NCBI RefSeq assembly: GCF_017377735.1
Contig: NZ_JAFVMH010000002.1
Location: 558,001 to 622,000, forward strand
Source of the DNA: Acetobacter garciniae
Lineage (GTDB): Bacteria; Pseudomonadota; Alphaproteobacteria; Acetobacterales; Acetobacteraceae
Length of the DNA stretch: 64,000 nucleotides
Reading direction: 5' to 3'
How positions within the stretch are numbered: position 1 is the first letter of the stretch; the number at the start of each line of letters is the position of its first letter. The notes below the pieces were generated by a model that did not search any database, was not told the origin of the DNA, and saw nothing but the letters and a program-made list of their open reading frames with translations. Shown in pieces: positions 55,054 to 63,775 of the stretch. The position numbers and the translations under genes were made by a program.

Positions 55054-56241
55054 ATGACTGTTTCCGATCCTGTCGTCATCGTTTCGGCAGCCCGCACGCC
55101 CATTGGCTGGTTCCAGGGCGATTTTTCCACCATAGAGGCACCCCATCTGGGGGCGACCGCCATTCGCGCCGCTATCGCGCGCGGCGGCGTGGACCCGCTG
55201 CTGGTTGATGCCGTATTCATGGGCTGTGTGCTGAGTGCCGGCCTGCGCCAGAACCCGGCCCGCCAGGCCGCCCATTACGGTGGCCTGCCGTTCAGTGCCC
55301 CCACGCTCAGCGTCAACAAGCTGTGCGGTTCGGGCATGATGGCGATGGGCCTGGGGTATGACGCGCTGATCGCCGGTTCGGCCAGCCTTGTCGTGGCGGG
55401 CGGGCAGGAAAGCATGACCAACGCGCCCTATCTGCTGAAAAAGGCCCGCAGTGGCTACAGGCTGGGCCATGGCGAAATTTACGACCACATGTTCCATGAC
55501 GGTCTGGAAGACGCTTACGAACCCGGCCAGCTTATGGGGCATTTCGCGGAACTGACAGTGCGCCAGTACGGCTTTACCCGCGCACAGCAGGACGATTACG
55601 CCATCCAGACCCTTGAGCGGGCCCGCAATGCGGTGCAAAGCGGTGCCTTCACGGCGGAAATCGCCCCGGTAACCGTCAAGACCCGCAAAGGCGATGTCCA
55701 GATCGATCATGATGAAAATCCGCCCAAGGCCGATCCGCAAAAAATTCCTACGCTGCGTCCTGCTTTCGGCAAGGACGGCACCATCACCCCGGCCAGTTCG
55801 TCGGGTATTTCAGACGGCGCGGCGGCCCTGGTCATGACCCGGCGGAGCCAGGCCGAAAAACTGGGCCTGCCGGTTCTTGCGACCGTCAGGGGGTATGGCG
55901 TGCATGCGATGGCACCGCGGGATTTTACGATAGCCCCAGTTCCCGCCATGGAAAAACTGCTCAGCCATGTTCAGTGGAGCGTGGCGGATGTCGACCTGTT
56001 CGAGGTGAACGAGGCGTTCGCCGTCACGGCCATGGTGGCGCAGAAAGAACTTAGCATTCCGCACGACCGGTTGAATGTCAATGGCGGGGCCTGTGCGCTC
56101 GGCCACCCCATTGGCGCGACCGGCGCGCGGCTGATCACGACACTGATCCATGCGCTGAAAGCCCGCGGCCAGCACAAGGGGGTGGCTTCGGCCTGTATCG
56201 GCGGTGGCGAGGCAATCGCCATGGCTGTGGAACTGCCCTGA
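55054..56241 (+). CDS. Acetyl-CoA acyltransferase (thiolase)
   Basis: The 395-residue thiolase has the acylated cysteine C91 in VNKLCGSGMMAM, the HPIGATGARL histidine segment and the second cysteine in ACIGGGEAIAM. It cleaves 3-oxoacyl-CoA in the last step of beta-oxidation or condenses acetyl-CoA. By operon position the cleavage role is favoured. Confidence 0.93.
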   Translation: MTVSDPVVIVSAARTPIGWFQGDFSTIEAPHLGATAIRAAIARGGVDPLLVDAVFMGCVLSAGLRQNPARQAAHYGGLPFSAPTLSVNKLCGSGMMAMGLGYDALIAGSASLVVAGGQESMTNAPYLLKKARSGYRLGHGEIYDHMFHDGLEDAYEPGQLMGHFAELTVRQYGFTRAQQDDYAIQTLERARNAVQSGAFTAEIAPVTVKTRKGDVQIDHDENPPKADPQKIPTLRPAFGKDGTITPASSSGISDGAAALVMTRRSQAEKLGLPVLATVRGYGVHAMAPRDFTIAPVPAMEKLLSHVQWSVADVDLFEVNEAFAVTAMVAQKELSIPHDRLNVNGGACALGHPIGATGARLITTLIHALKARGQHKGVASACIGGGEAIAMAVELP

Positions 56242-56302
56242 TACAACACGGAACGCTCCGGGTCCGGTCGGGCCCGCAGCCAGCGCGAAAGTCTGACAGA
56301 GA

Positions 56303-57814
56303 ATGACAACAGAACGGATCGGATACCACGCGTTCCGCGACAAGGTGATGACCGCCGAGGAAGCCGCCCGGCTGATCGGTAATGAGAAGACCATCGCCAC
56401 CAGCGGTTTCGGGGCAGGGGGCACGCCCAAGGCCGTCCCGCGCGCGATTGCCGCCATGGCGAAGGACCGCCACGCCCGGGGAGAGCCATTTTCGGTCAGG
56501 CTGTTCACCGGGGCCTCCACCATGACTGATGTCGATGGGGTGCTGGCGGATGCGGATGCCGTCAGCTTTCGCATGCCTTATATGAGCGATCCGGCCATGC
56601 GCAGGAAAATCAACGCGGGTAGCATTGCCTATGTCGATACGCATCTCAGCCGCATGGCGCCTTGGGCCCGGGCCGGTTTTTTCGGCAAGATCGACGTGGC
56701 GATCGTCGAAGTGGCCCTGATCCGGGGGGATGGCGGTCTTGTGCCCACTTTCGCGGTCGGCAATGCGCAGACCTGGCTCGACCTGGCCGAGACGGTGATT
56801 ATCGAGGTCAATACATGGCACACGCCCCAGATCGAAGGGCTGCACGACATCTGGAACACCGCCACCCCGGCCGCTGCCGCCACCCTGGCGCAGATTACAA
56901 CCCCGGACAGACGCGTGGGCCAGGAAGTCCTGCATGTCGATCCCCACAAGGTTGTGGCCGTCGTGCTTACGCATGAAGCCGAGCAGAGCATTGCGTTCCG
57001 CGCCGACCCGGACGCGGCCACCATTGCCGGGCATATCCTCGATTTTCTTCAAAACGAGGTCGCGCGCGGTCGCCTGCCGCGTGCCCTGCCCCCCCTGCAA
57101 TCGGGCGTGGGCAATATTGCCAACGCGGTCATGGGTGGGTTGGCCGATGCCCCGTTCGATAACCTGACCGCCTATACCGAGGTGATTCAGGACGGCATGC
57201 TGGACATGCTGCGAAGCGGGAGGATGACAGCCATTTCAGGGGCGGCACTTTATCTCAGCCCTGCCTGCGCGGATTTTGTAAACACGCAGATGCACAGCCT
57301 GCGTGACAAGATCGTCCTGCGTTCCCAGGAGGTCAGTAACAACCCCTCCGTCGTGCGCGCCCTGGGTGCGATCGCCATGAATGCAGCCATCGAGGTCGAT
57401 ATTTACGGTAACGTGAATTCGACCCGTGTCGCGGGCTCACGCGTGCAGAACGGGATCGGTGGCTCGGGCGATTTTGCCAGAAGTGCGATGCTGTCGATTT
57501 TCATGACACCGTCCATTGCAAAAAATCGCGATATTTCTTCCATCGTTCCAATGGTGTCGCATGTCGATCATATCAGCCAGGATGTGCAGGTCGTGGTGAC
57601 GGAACAGGGACTGGCCGATCTGCGCGGCCTGTGCGCGCGGGACCGGGCGCGGCAGATCATCACCCATTGCGCCCATCCTGATTACCGCCCATTGCTGCTG
57701 GATTACATGAGTCGCGCCGAGCGCCATCCGGGTGGGGACACACCGCATATCCTGTCCGAAGCGCTTTCGTGGCATCAACGCCTGATGGACACAGGTGCGA
57801 TGATGCCGCGATAA
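56303..57814 (+). CDS. Acetyl-CoA hydrolase/transferase family CoA-transferase (AarC-like)
   Basis: The 503-residue class I CoA-transferase is close in length and sequence pattern to AarC, the succinyl-CoA:acetate CoA-transferase of Acetobacter aceti. The catalytic glutamate is E293 in YTEVIQDGML, and SNNPSVVRALGAIAMNAAIE, DIYGNVNSTRV and NGIGGSGDFARSAMLSIF are all present. Here it sits in the beta-oxidation operon 61 bases after the thiolase, not with citrate-cycle genes, so it may move CoA from acetyl-CoA or succinyl-CoA to a short fatty acid. Confidence 0.88.
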   Translation: MTTERIGYHAFRDKVMTAEEAARLIGNEKTIATSGFGAGGTPKAVPRAIAAMAKDRHARGEPFSVRLFTGASTMTDVDGVLADADAVSFRMPYMSDPAMRRKINAGSIAYVDTHLSRMAPWARAGFFGKIDVAIVEVALIRGDGGLVPTFAVGNAQTWLDLAETVIIEVNTWHTPQIEGLHDIWNTATPAAAATLAQITTPDRRVGQEVLHVDPHKVVAVVLTHEAEQSIAFRADPDAATIAGHILDFLQNEVARGRLPRALPPLQSGVGNIANAVMGGLADAPFDNLTAYTEVIQDGMLDMLRSGRMTAISGAALYLSPACADFVNTQMHSLRDKIVLRSQEVSNNPSVVRALGAIAMNAAIEVDIYGNVNSTRVAGSRVQNGIGGSGDFARSAMLSIFMTPSIAKNRDISSIVPMVSHVDHISQDVQVVVTEQGLADLRGLCARDRARQIITHCAHPDYRPLLLDYMSRAERHPGGDTPHILSEALSWHQRLMDTGAMMPR

Positions 57815-57874
57815 CCCTGCGCTATATTGCCACATGATAGACCTTTTCGCGTTGCCACAGACAAGGAATGCACC

Positions 57875-58750
57875 ATGTCCAGTTCCTTTCCGCCCGACAT
57901 CATTCCGACCCTGCGTGTGGTCGCCATGCCGATGGATACAAACCCGGCGGGGGACGTGTTCGGCGGATGGCTGATTTCCCAGATGGATCTCGCGGCCGGT
58001 ACTACGGCTGCCTTTCGGGCGCGCGGGCGGTGCGTGACGGTGGCCATCGACAGCTTTACGTTTCACGAACCGGTGGTGGTGGGCGATGAGGTCAGCATTT
58101 ACACGAAAATCGCCCGCATCGGCCGCACCTCGATCACCGTGCATGTCGAAACATGGCGTCGTGCGCGCAACACAACTGATCGCTACAAGGTCACGCAGGG
58201 CAAGTTCACCTTTGTCGCGCTGGACGACAGGCGCCAGCCCCGCCCCCTGCCACCCGAAGACGGGTTCAACACCCTTGCGGAATGGGACCAGGATAGCCTT
58301 GCCGGCCTGCCCGATAATGCAGTACCCCGTAAGTCGCTGCCGGGCAACGGCGGTTCAGGGCAAAAATTCAGCAAACCCTCGGGCGATCTGACGGTTCGGG
58401 TCATTGCCATGCCGAACAACATCAATGCGGCCGGAGATGTATTCGGCGGCTGGGTCATGTCGCAGATGGACCTGGCCGGGGGTTCGATGATGAGCATGCG
58501 GACCTGTACAAAGACCGTGACCGTCGCCATTGATCGCGTGTCTTTCCTGGCCCCCATGATGGTCGGGGATGAACTGTCCGTCTATACTGAAATCGTGAAA
58601 ATAGGCCGCACGTCCGCGACCATTGCAGTCCAGGCCTGGCGCCGTCCACAACGCCAGCGTTGCCTGCAACTGGTCACGCACGGAACATTTGTTTTCGTCG
58701 CCCTCGATGATAATAACCGCCCCACACCCATTCCCGCGTTCCAGCAATGA
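57875..58750 (+). CDS. Tandem-hotdog acyl-CoA thioesterase (YciA-like, duplicated)
   Basis: The 291-residue protein is two YciA-type domains in a row: the first with NPAGDVFGGWLISQMDLAAG (residues about 23-42) and the second with NAAGDVFGGWVMSQMDLAGG (about 186-205). Each keeps the Asp of the active site and a matching VGDEVSIYTKI / VGDELSVYTEI strand. YciA proteins are usually single domains of about 130 residues. It hydrolyses acyl-CoA, probably to spare CoA during fatty acid oxidation. ATG 57875 has an AAGGA site. Confidence 0.85.
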   Translation: MSSSFPPDIIPTLRVVAMPMDTNPAGDVFGGWLISQMDLAAGTTAAFRARGRCVTVAIDSFTFHEPVVVGDEVSIYTKIARIGRTSITVHVETWRRARNTTDRYKVTQGKFTFVALDDRRQPRPLPPEDGFNTLAEWDQDSLAGLPDNAVPRKSLPGNGGSGQKFSKPSGDLTVRVIAMPNNINAAGDVFGGWVMSQMDLAGGSMMSMRTCTKTVTVAIDRVSFLAPMMVGDELSVYTEIVKIGRTSATIAVQAWRRPQRQRCLQLVTHGTFVFVALDDNNRPTPIPAFQQ

Positions 58751-58992
58751 AACACCGCATGGTGGGAGAAAATCGGCGCGCACGAAACATGTGGCGAGAT
58801 TGCCCTTTCAAGAAGCAGGTCGGTAGCGCCGAGGGTCCCATCAGGTCGAGGACGGCGGAAGGTAAGGTATTTACGGTCATCCCGCCAAACTCCGTTCAGT
58901 GTGACGGGTTCTGGCGTTTCGGCATGGATGAAGTCCACGGCCTGTGATAAGCAGAAGGTCGGCATATCAGGCAAAGCATATACGGTTTTATC

Positions 58993-59820
58993 GTGATATT
59001 TTTGAGTTGTCGGTTCCAATATTCAAGCGGTTCTGTGCGTTTTCAGGGAAAACTTTATTTCCTGCTCGCCCTTTTCGCGGCGCAGTTGTCCCCGGCCTTT
59101 GCGCAGGCCAAGTCTGTCGAAACACCACCTGTTGCAACAGAGCAGCAAAACCTGCAGTTGTCCAGTAGCCAGGTTTATAAAAAAGCCCTTGAAAGCTGGA
59201 TGAACAAAAGAATCTATCTACCGCCGGAATGCGCGTCTTCGGCTTGCCCGCCGGGCACGGCAGTCTTGTTGGTGACATTAAATAAAAACGGCCATACGCA
59301 GGCGACCTCGTTAAGGCAAACGAGCGACACCGTAGTTCTGGATTCTGCAGCGCTCGGAGAATTTTACCAAGCGACATTGCCCGTTTTACCGAAATCCTTT
59401 CCGGACGTGCTCTACACACTGAGAATAGAAGTGCGTTATTTTTACTCAACAGTCGTCCCCCATTTCCTGACAGCCCATTATGCTCTCCTAAAGCCTGAGA
59501 CCAGCGACATAGAGCAGACCGACCCCACGTACAAGAAAACGCTGCAAGCCTGGATGGATAAGAAACTGCATTATCCCACAGGAACCCGGGCGCAGGGTTC
59601 GTGCTCTGTGCATGTGGTCATGGATCGCGCTGGCCATGTCAAAAGTGTTACTGTTATACATTCCTCGGGATCTTCCGATCTGGATGCTGCAACACGAGGC
59701 TTGTTCACCGATGCGCAGCTTCCGCCGGTCGAACACGGAACCAGAAAATATTATGATTTTGATACAACCATGACGTACGTTTTAAAATCAGACAAAGCAG
59801 TGCCCTCGCCGCATCCTTGA
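58993..59820 (+). CDS. Secreted protein with two TonB C-terminal-like domains
   Basis: The 275-residue product has a signal peptide (LYFLLALFAAQLSPAFAQ, cleaved after AFA) and two related domains, each starting K-ALxxWM(N/D)K(R/K)-xYP(P/T) and continuing with a LxVTLNKNGH or HVVMDRAGHV strand as in TonB C-terminal domains. There is no proline-rich spanner. It would be periplasmic. Starts are GTG 58993 or GTG 59035, the second giving a cleaner signal peptide. It is a lone gene between the thioesterase and the YaiI gene and could gate a receptor or merely bind peptidoglycan. Confidence 0.65.
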   Translation: MIFLSCRFQYSSGSVRFQGKLYFLLALFAAQLSPAFAQAKSVETPPVATEQQNLQLSSSQVYKKALESWMNKRIYLPPECASSACPPGTAVLLVTLNKNGHTQATSLRQTSDTVVLDSAALGEFYQATLPVLPKSFPDVLYTLRIEVRYFYSTVVPHFLTAHYALLKPETSDIEQTDPTYKKTLQAWMDKKLHYPTGTRAQGSCSVHVVMDRAGHVKSVTVIHSSGSSDLDAATRGLFTDAQLPPVEHGTRKYYDFDTTMTYVLKSDKAVPSPHP

Positions 59821-59973
59821 TCCATAAAGAGGCATCAGGCGCTGAAATGGCGAAAGTCCTTGACGAGGAATAATCTCGTTGCGTTCAGATGAGTGGAGGC
59901 GTTTCGTCCGTAAGATGGGATGGCGCGTTAGCGCTGGTTTGCAATCTGCCCGCTATTATTGCAGATTAACGGC

Positions 59974-60429
59974 ATGACCCGGATTTTTATTGATTCTGAT
60001 GCCTGTCCCGTAAAAGACGAAGTGTATCGCGTGGCCGGACGTTATGGCCTGCATGTTTTTGTTGTCTCCAACCGGATGATCGCAGTGCCCGTTGGGCCGC
60101 TGATTGAACGGGTGGTGGTCGATGCAGGGCCTGACGTCGCGGATGACTGGATTGCAGAACGCGTGTCAGAGAGGAATATCGTCATCACGGCGGATATTCC
60201 TCTGGCGGCGCGCTGTGTGGGGAAAGGCGCATATGTCCTTGAACCAAAAGGGCGGCTGCTCGATGGTGACACAATTGGCATGGCGCTGGCGATGCGGAAC
60301 CTGATGACCGATCTGCGTTCGGCAGGCGTCGTAACACCAGGCGCGGCAGGGTTTGGGAAAGCCGATCGGTCCCGTTTTCTCTCGGCGCTGGATACACTGG
60401 TTGTAAAAGCGCGAAAGTCACGCCCCTGA
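59974..60429 (+). CDS. YaiI/YqxD family protein (DUF188)
   Basis: The 151-residue protein starts IFIDSDACPVKDEVYRVA and has DDWIAERVSERNIVITADIPLAARCV and LEPKGRLLDGDTIGMALAMRNLM, the pattern of the YaiI/YqxD family, related to PIN-like nucleases by its acidic residues. Its exact role is unknown. ATG 59974 is the natural start. Confidence 0.9.
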   Translation: MTRIFIDSDACPVKDEVYRVAGRYGLHVFVVSNRMIAVPVGPLIERVVVDAGPDVADDWIAERVSERNIVITADIPLAARCVGKGAYVLEPKGRLLDGDTIGMALAMRNLMTDLRSAGVVTPGAAGFGKADRSRFLSALDTLVVKARKSRP

Positions 60430-60435
60430 TCACAC

Positions 60436-60466
60436 CATGCAAGGGGCGCCGCATGCTCCTTGCATG
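60436..60466 (+). terminator. Hairpin downstream of the YaiI-family gene
   Basis: A perfect 9-base inverted pair CATGCAAGG (60436-60444) and CCTTGCATG (60458-60466) with a 13-base loop begins 7 bases after the stop. No T-run follows, so terminator function is uncertain. Confidence 0.4.
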
Positions 60467-60986
60467 CAACAGAGCAGCAGACGGGCTGGAAAGGGTCGTA
60501 GGAATAGCGCGCGTTAAGAAGGCGCGACCTGTTTTTCATCGCAGGCAGCCCAAGTTCAGCCGAACATTGCCAGAGCTTATAGAGTCCCTTGGTGTATTTC
60601 GGCTTGGGGAGCAAGGTGCTGAGGCTTTGAGTGGTTTGACCTTTTGTAGATATCAGCGGGACATAAGAAGCGAGCCATATATTCACGCACAAGATCGTTG
60701 GCTGGAATGTCACGGCTTTTTATCTGGTTTGTGATGCACCCATATTGTTTATCCGAGACCGGAGGTATTCGTCTGCGAATACGAATTACGCAAGGATTAT
60801 GCTTCGTGCTCTAAGAGCATCCGGTTTTCGTTAAATTTCATCCGCAGGACCATTTCGGGGTAGGAGATGTCCCGTTATACAACCTGTCACACGACATTCT
60901 GCTGGACATACGTGCATATTCGGCAGTAACATTTGGCAATCAAATTCAAATAATTTCTTGGAATTCACTTTGGATTAATTATCCTG
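60467..60986. other. Intergenic stretch, no supported gene
   Basis: A rightward frame from 60453 (93 residues) and leftward frames exist but show no family pattern or good ribosome site. Base composition falls from GC-rich to AT-rich from about 60890 on, before the DUF3828-like gene. This may be a junction of transferred DNA. Confidence 0.4.
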
Positions 60987-61523
60987 ATGAAAAAACAACC
61001 TATAAAATTTACAAACATCCATAATAGACTGAAAATGTTAGGTGTCTGTATTTTCGTCTTCTTTCCGCTCTGGGTACGTGCCCAGCGCATAACGCCAGAG
61101 CAAAAAGTTCTAGAGTTTTATCAAAACTATATGACTGCATGTGCTCAGCCATTTCCGGGAAAATCAAAAGTTAATCTAGATGGTTTATTCTGCAACATGG
61201 ATATAAAAAATTATGTTACGAAAACATTATACAAAAAAATAATCCACGCTTATAAATCTGGAATTTATGGCGATTTGACTGGAGATCGGGATTATTTCAC
61301 ACATACTCAGGATTTTGATGTCCAGTGGATTGCCGGTATGAAAGCGATGGAGACAGAGAAAAGCGGAAATAATTCAGTTATTCGACTTCTTATGAATTTT
61401 CCGAAAGGGACTGGTGAACCGCTTGCCGTATGCATCAGGTTACAGCGGGACGGGAATGATTGGAAGATTTATCAGGTAGACCCTTCTCTCTATAATGACT
61501 TGCCTGATTGCAAGGATAAATGA
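60987..61523 (+). CDS. Exported DUF3828-like hypothetical protein
   Basis: The 178-residue protein has a signal peptide (GVCIFVFFPLWVRA, cleaved before QR) and a body with VLEFYQNYMTACAQPF and later DVQWIAGMKAM and CIRLQRDGNDWKIYQVD, similar in plan to DUF3828 proteins. It is probably periplasmic. Codon use is much AT-richer than in the rest of the window, which suggests transfer. The neighbours give no hint of function. Confidence 0.62.
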   Translation: MKKQPIKFTNIHNRLKMLGVCIFVFFPLWVRAQRITPEQKVLEFYQNYMTACAQPFPGKSKVNLDGLFCNMDIKNYVTKTLYKKIIHAYKSGIYGDLTGDRDYFTHTQDFDVQWIAGMKAMETEKSGNNSVIRLLMNFPKGTGEPLAVCIRLQRDGNDWKIYQVDPSLYNDLPDCKDK

Positions 61524-61948
61524 GTAATGATTAAGAGCGGGACGCATTTTTTAGAAATGGAGGCATAATCTCGTTTAAAGGAGAATGGTCACTATCTATG
61601 ATGACCGGTGATATTTTTCTGTTGTCGTGATTTCCTGCGAAGCTCCCTGCTGCCAGCATCCTTGAATGCATAGGCATGGTTCGTGAGTTCTGTAAGGCTC
61701 TCGTCTTCGCTCAGATCTGTTTTTTGGTGTATTACGGAACGGAACAGCTTCACCCCCCGTTTGTTATTGCCCAGAAGAGCCATAGTCCTTTTTTGCCAAC
61801 AATATCATGGATATGTGAAGTGGCGGCCCTACGGAAATGATACCTGGATTGGAGAGGAATCAACAGGCAGACGGCTCACTTTATAGAAGGTTCGACTTTT
61901 ATGGTTACGGAAAGACCATAAAAGTACATTAAATTAATGTGTTATGAG
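61524..61948. other. AT-leaning stretch with no supported gene
   Basis: Short frames are open on both strands, including a leftward one of 63 residues (61592-61783), but none is recognisable. It separates the transferred-looking DUF3828 gene from the mobile-element debris to the right. Confidence 0.35.
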
Positions 61949-61980
61949 TGGTGCGAACTGCGGAACTCGAACCGGCATGT
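61949..61980 (-). tRNA. tRNA-like 3' end with CCA (probable fragment or attachment site)
   Basis: On the minus strand the sequence reads GGTTCGAGTTCCG, a T-loop match, followed by CAGTTCGCACCA. I cannot find a matching 5' acceptor strand, D-arm or anticodon arm upstream, and the T-stem has a mismatch. A full tRNA gene is therefore not supported; it may be the tRNA end left at an integration site. Confidence 0.25.
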
Positions 61981-61985
61981 GGCAG

Positions 61986-62036
61986 TTGACCATAGGCTTT
62001 TACCCAGGAAAATTCCCCGTTGTTTCGTATGGTCAA
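61986..62036. repeat. 9-base inverted repeat beside the tRNA-like end
   Basis: TTGACCATA (61986-61994) and TATGGTCAA (62028-62036) form a perfect inverted pair around a 33-base loop. It lies between the tRNA-like 3' end and the transposase remnant. It could be a recombinase site or an RNA stem; I cannot say which. Confidence 0.5.
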
Positions 62037-62133
62037 ATGTCTACGCCACACCTTATGGGAAAGGCAAATGAGGGTTCAGGGCGAGGCCTATACTAAAGAA
62101 GTATTTTTATCAGTCTCCCTCTAAGAGCCTGAA

Positions 62134-62400
62134 TCAGAAAGCGGCCTGATTTATTTTCCGTAGAATTCTGCGGATATGGGCGATTATCAGCCATGCGTGG
62201 GATGACGAGAGTGTTGCCTCGACATCCTTGGTGAGGCGGCGGCAGCGTCCGAGCCATGCAACGCTGCGTTCGACGATCCAGCGTTTCGGCACGACGACGA
62301 AGCCTTCGGCCTAGTCGCTGCGTTTGATGATCTCGATCGTCCATCGGCCGAGTTCAGCAGCGCAACACGCAACTTCTCGCCAGCATACCTTCTGTCACCG
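62134..62400 (-). pseudogene. Decayed IS5-family transposase, C-terminal end
   Basis: Read across a frame change near 62350, the minus strand gives YAGEKLRVAL, then WTIEIIKRSD, an in-frame [43 protein letters not shown] and [13 protein letters not shown] before a stop at 62134. This is the end of an IS5/IS1031-type DDE transposase. The frameshift, the stop and the missing N-terminal part make it inactive. Confidence 0.8.
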
Positions 62401-62414
62401 ATTAGATGGCGAAA

Positions 62415-62757
62415 CTAGGGGAACAATGAGCGTATCCTGATGGCGACCAGCGGCGCGCCGTCACGATCCTGAATGTCGGTAGGATGCACGACAGCCGCCA
62501 CGATATGATCTAGCGTGTCGGTCGCGATATGCGAGGCCTGTTCGGACCAGAACGCGTCTTCCTTTTCGCCCATCACCTGATTCGTAACGGTTTTCAGCAT
62601 CGTCGATAGTTCAAGTGGGGTCATGCCGGCGACGAGATTGACGCCGAATTGGCCAATGCCTGTGCCGAGGACGCGGATGTCGCCACGGGCCTGCACCTCG
62701 GGAAGTGCCAGGACGTCTTTATACAGGATGCCCTTGCCGTCAGTAATGTAAGAGGCA
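62415..62757 (-). pseudogene. Fragment resembling a conjugation/coupling ATPase
   Basis: An open frame of about 114 codons begins right after the stop of the LysR gene and ends at 62415. It contains ITDGKGILYKDVLALPEV, VLGTGIGQFGVNLV, TPLELSTMLKTVTNQV and EKEDAFWSEQASHIATDTL. The DGKG and EDAFW...A segments recall TraD/VirD4-like or other conjugation ATPases. No proper start exists, so this is a fragment cut at both ends. The family call is weak. Confidence 0.4.
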
Positions 62758-62759
62758 AT

Positions 62760-63710
62760 TCAGTTCTTTGATTCTTCCAGTTTATCCGGCATGATACCGG
62801 GCAATTTTTTAGCGTCAACAGCTTCGTGGCAGTGATCAATAAATGCCCGGATCGTACGCGAAATATGGGCGGTACGTGACAGAACTATACCAAGCTTTAG
62901 CGGCTGGATATTGCTATGCAATGGAACAAACTTCAGTTCCCTGCCATCAAGCGAAATGCCCGATACCGTACGAATATTCGTAATGCCGAACCCATAGCCG
63001 TTAGTGATAAGAGCGCGTTGTATGTTAATCTCGGATGTGCGTTCCGCAACAGGGGGGCGGCGGTTGAGATGGCGGAAGAAAGACAGGAAATAATCGGAAC
63101 TGTGAGGAAGGTCCAAAAGCACCATGGGTTCATCGAGCAGGTCTTCGGGAGTAAGAAAAGAGCGTTGTGTGAGAGGGTGATCCGCAGCCAGCATGACGTA
63201 AGGAGCAAGAATGGCCAGGGGCTCGAACCTGATATCTCCCGGAACGGATAGATCATAGGTCAAGGCAATATCGATACGTGAGGAACCAAGTTCGTTGAAT
63301 ATCTGTGCCTGATCCAACTCTACTTGAGTAAAATCGACATGAGGATATTTATTTTCAAAACTCCGGCGTAAGCTGGGAACCATGAGCTGGACAAATGTTC
63401 GCATTGCTCCAACGCGCAAGGATCCCCGGACGGCGTTGGTCATGATGTTGGCGAGGTCATTTAATTGCTCTGCTTCGGCAAGAACGGCTCGCGCCTGTTC
63501 CATGAAGCGTTCCCCCGCAGGTGTCAGCGTCGATCCCTGAGCATGTCGGCGGGTGAAAAGCTGCAATCCAAACCCGGCTTCAAGCTGCGAGATGGCCGAA
63601 GACATCGATGGAGCAGTAACATTGACCTTTTCCGCGGCAAGGGCAATGCTTCCAGCTTCTCCTGCGGCGACAAAATATTCCAGTTGTCGCAAGGTAAATC
63701 TCAGCGGCAT
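62760..63710 (-). CDS. LysR-family transcriptional regulator
   Basis: The 316-residue protein has the LysR helix-turn-helix (LRQLEYFVAAGEAGSIALAA, then VTAPSMSSAISQLE) and a substrate-binding domain. It is a relative of the LysR protein at 12039-12965, sharing the RRHAQG...LTPAG segment and the VLLDLPHSSDYFLSFF stretch. It is next to a DUF1028 gene on the same strand and may regulate it. Its stop abuts the ATPase-like fragment, so the gene lies at an insertion edge yet is intact. Confidence 0.88.
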   Translation of the reverse strand: MPLRFTLRQLEYFVAAGEAGSIALAAEKVNVTAPSMSSAISQLEAGFGLQLFTRRHAQGSTLTPAGERFMEQARAVLAEAEQLNDLANIMTNAVRGSLRVGAMRTFVQLMVPSLRRSFENKYPHVDFTQVELDQAQIFNELGSSRIDIALTYDLSVPGDIRFEPLAILAPYVMLAADHPLTQRSFLTPEDLLDEPMVLLDLPHSSDYFLSFFRHLNRRPPVAERTSEINIQRALITNGYGFGITNIRTVSGISLDGRELKFVPLHSNIQPLKLGIVLSRTAHISRTIRAFIDHCHEAVDAKKLPGIMPDKLEESKN

Positions 63711-63775
63711 ATCAGCCCTATCCTGTTATCTTAGATCAATGGCGCACATTATCATCTATCATGCATGGCGTTCTT

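Noticed and set aside
58582..59019. Leftward 145-codon frame after the thioesterase gene
   Set aside because: The middle part looks somewhat protein-like, but half of it is antisense to the thioesterase and I recognise no family or ribosome site.
60453..60734. Rightward 93-codon frame after the YaiI-family gene
   Set aside because: No ribosome site, begins inside a hairpin and matches no family I know.
61949..62060. Complete tRNA gene on the minus strand
   Set aside because: Only the T-loop and CCA end fit; no acceptor pairing, D-arm or anticodon arm could be built.
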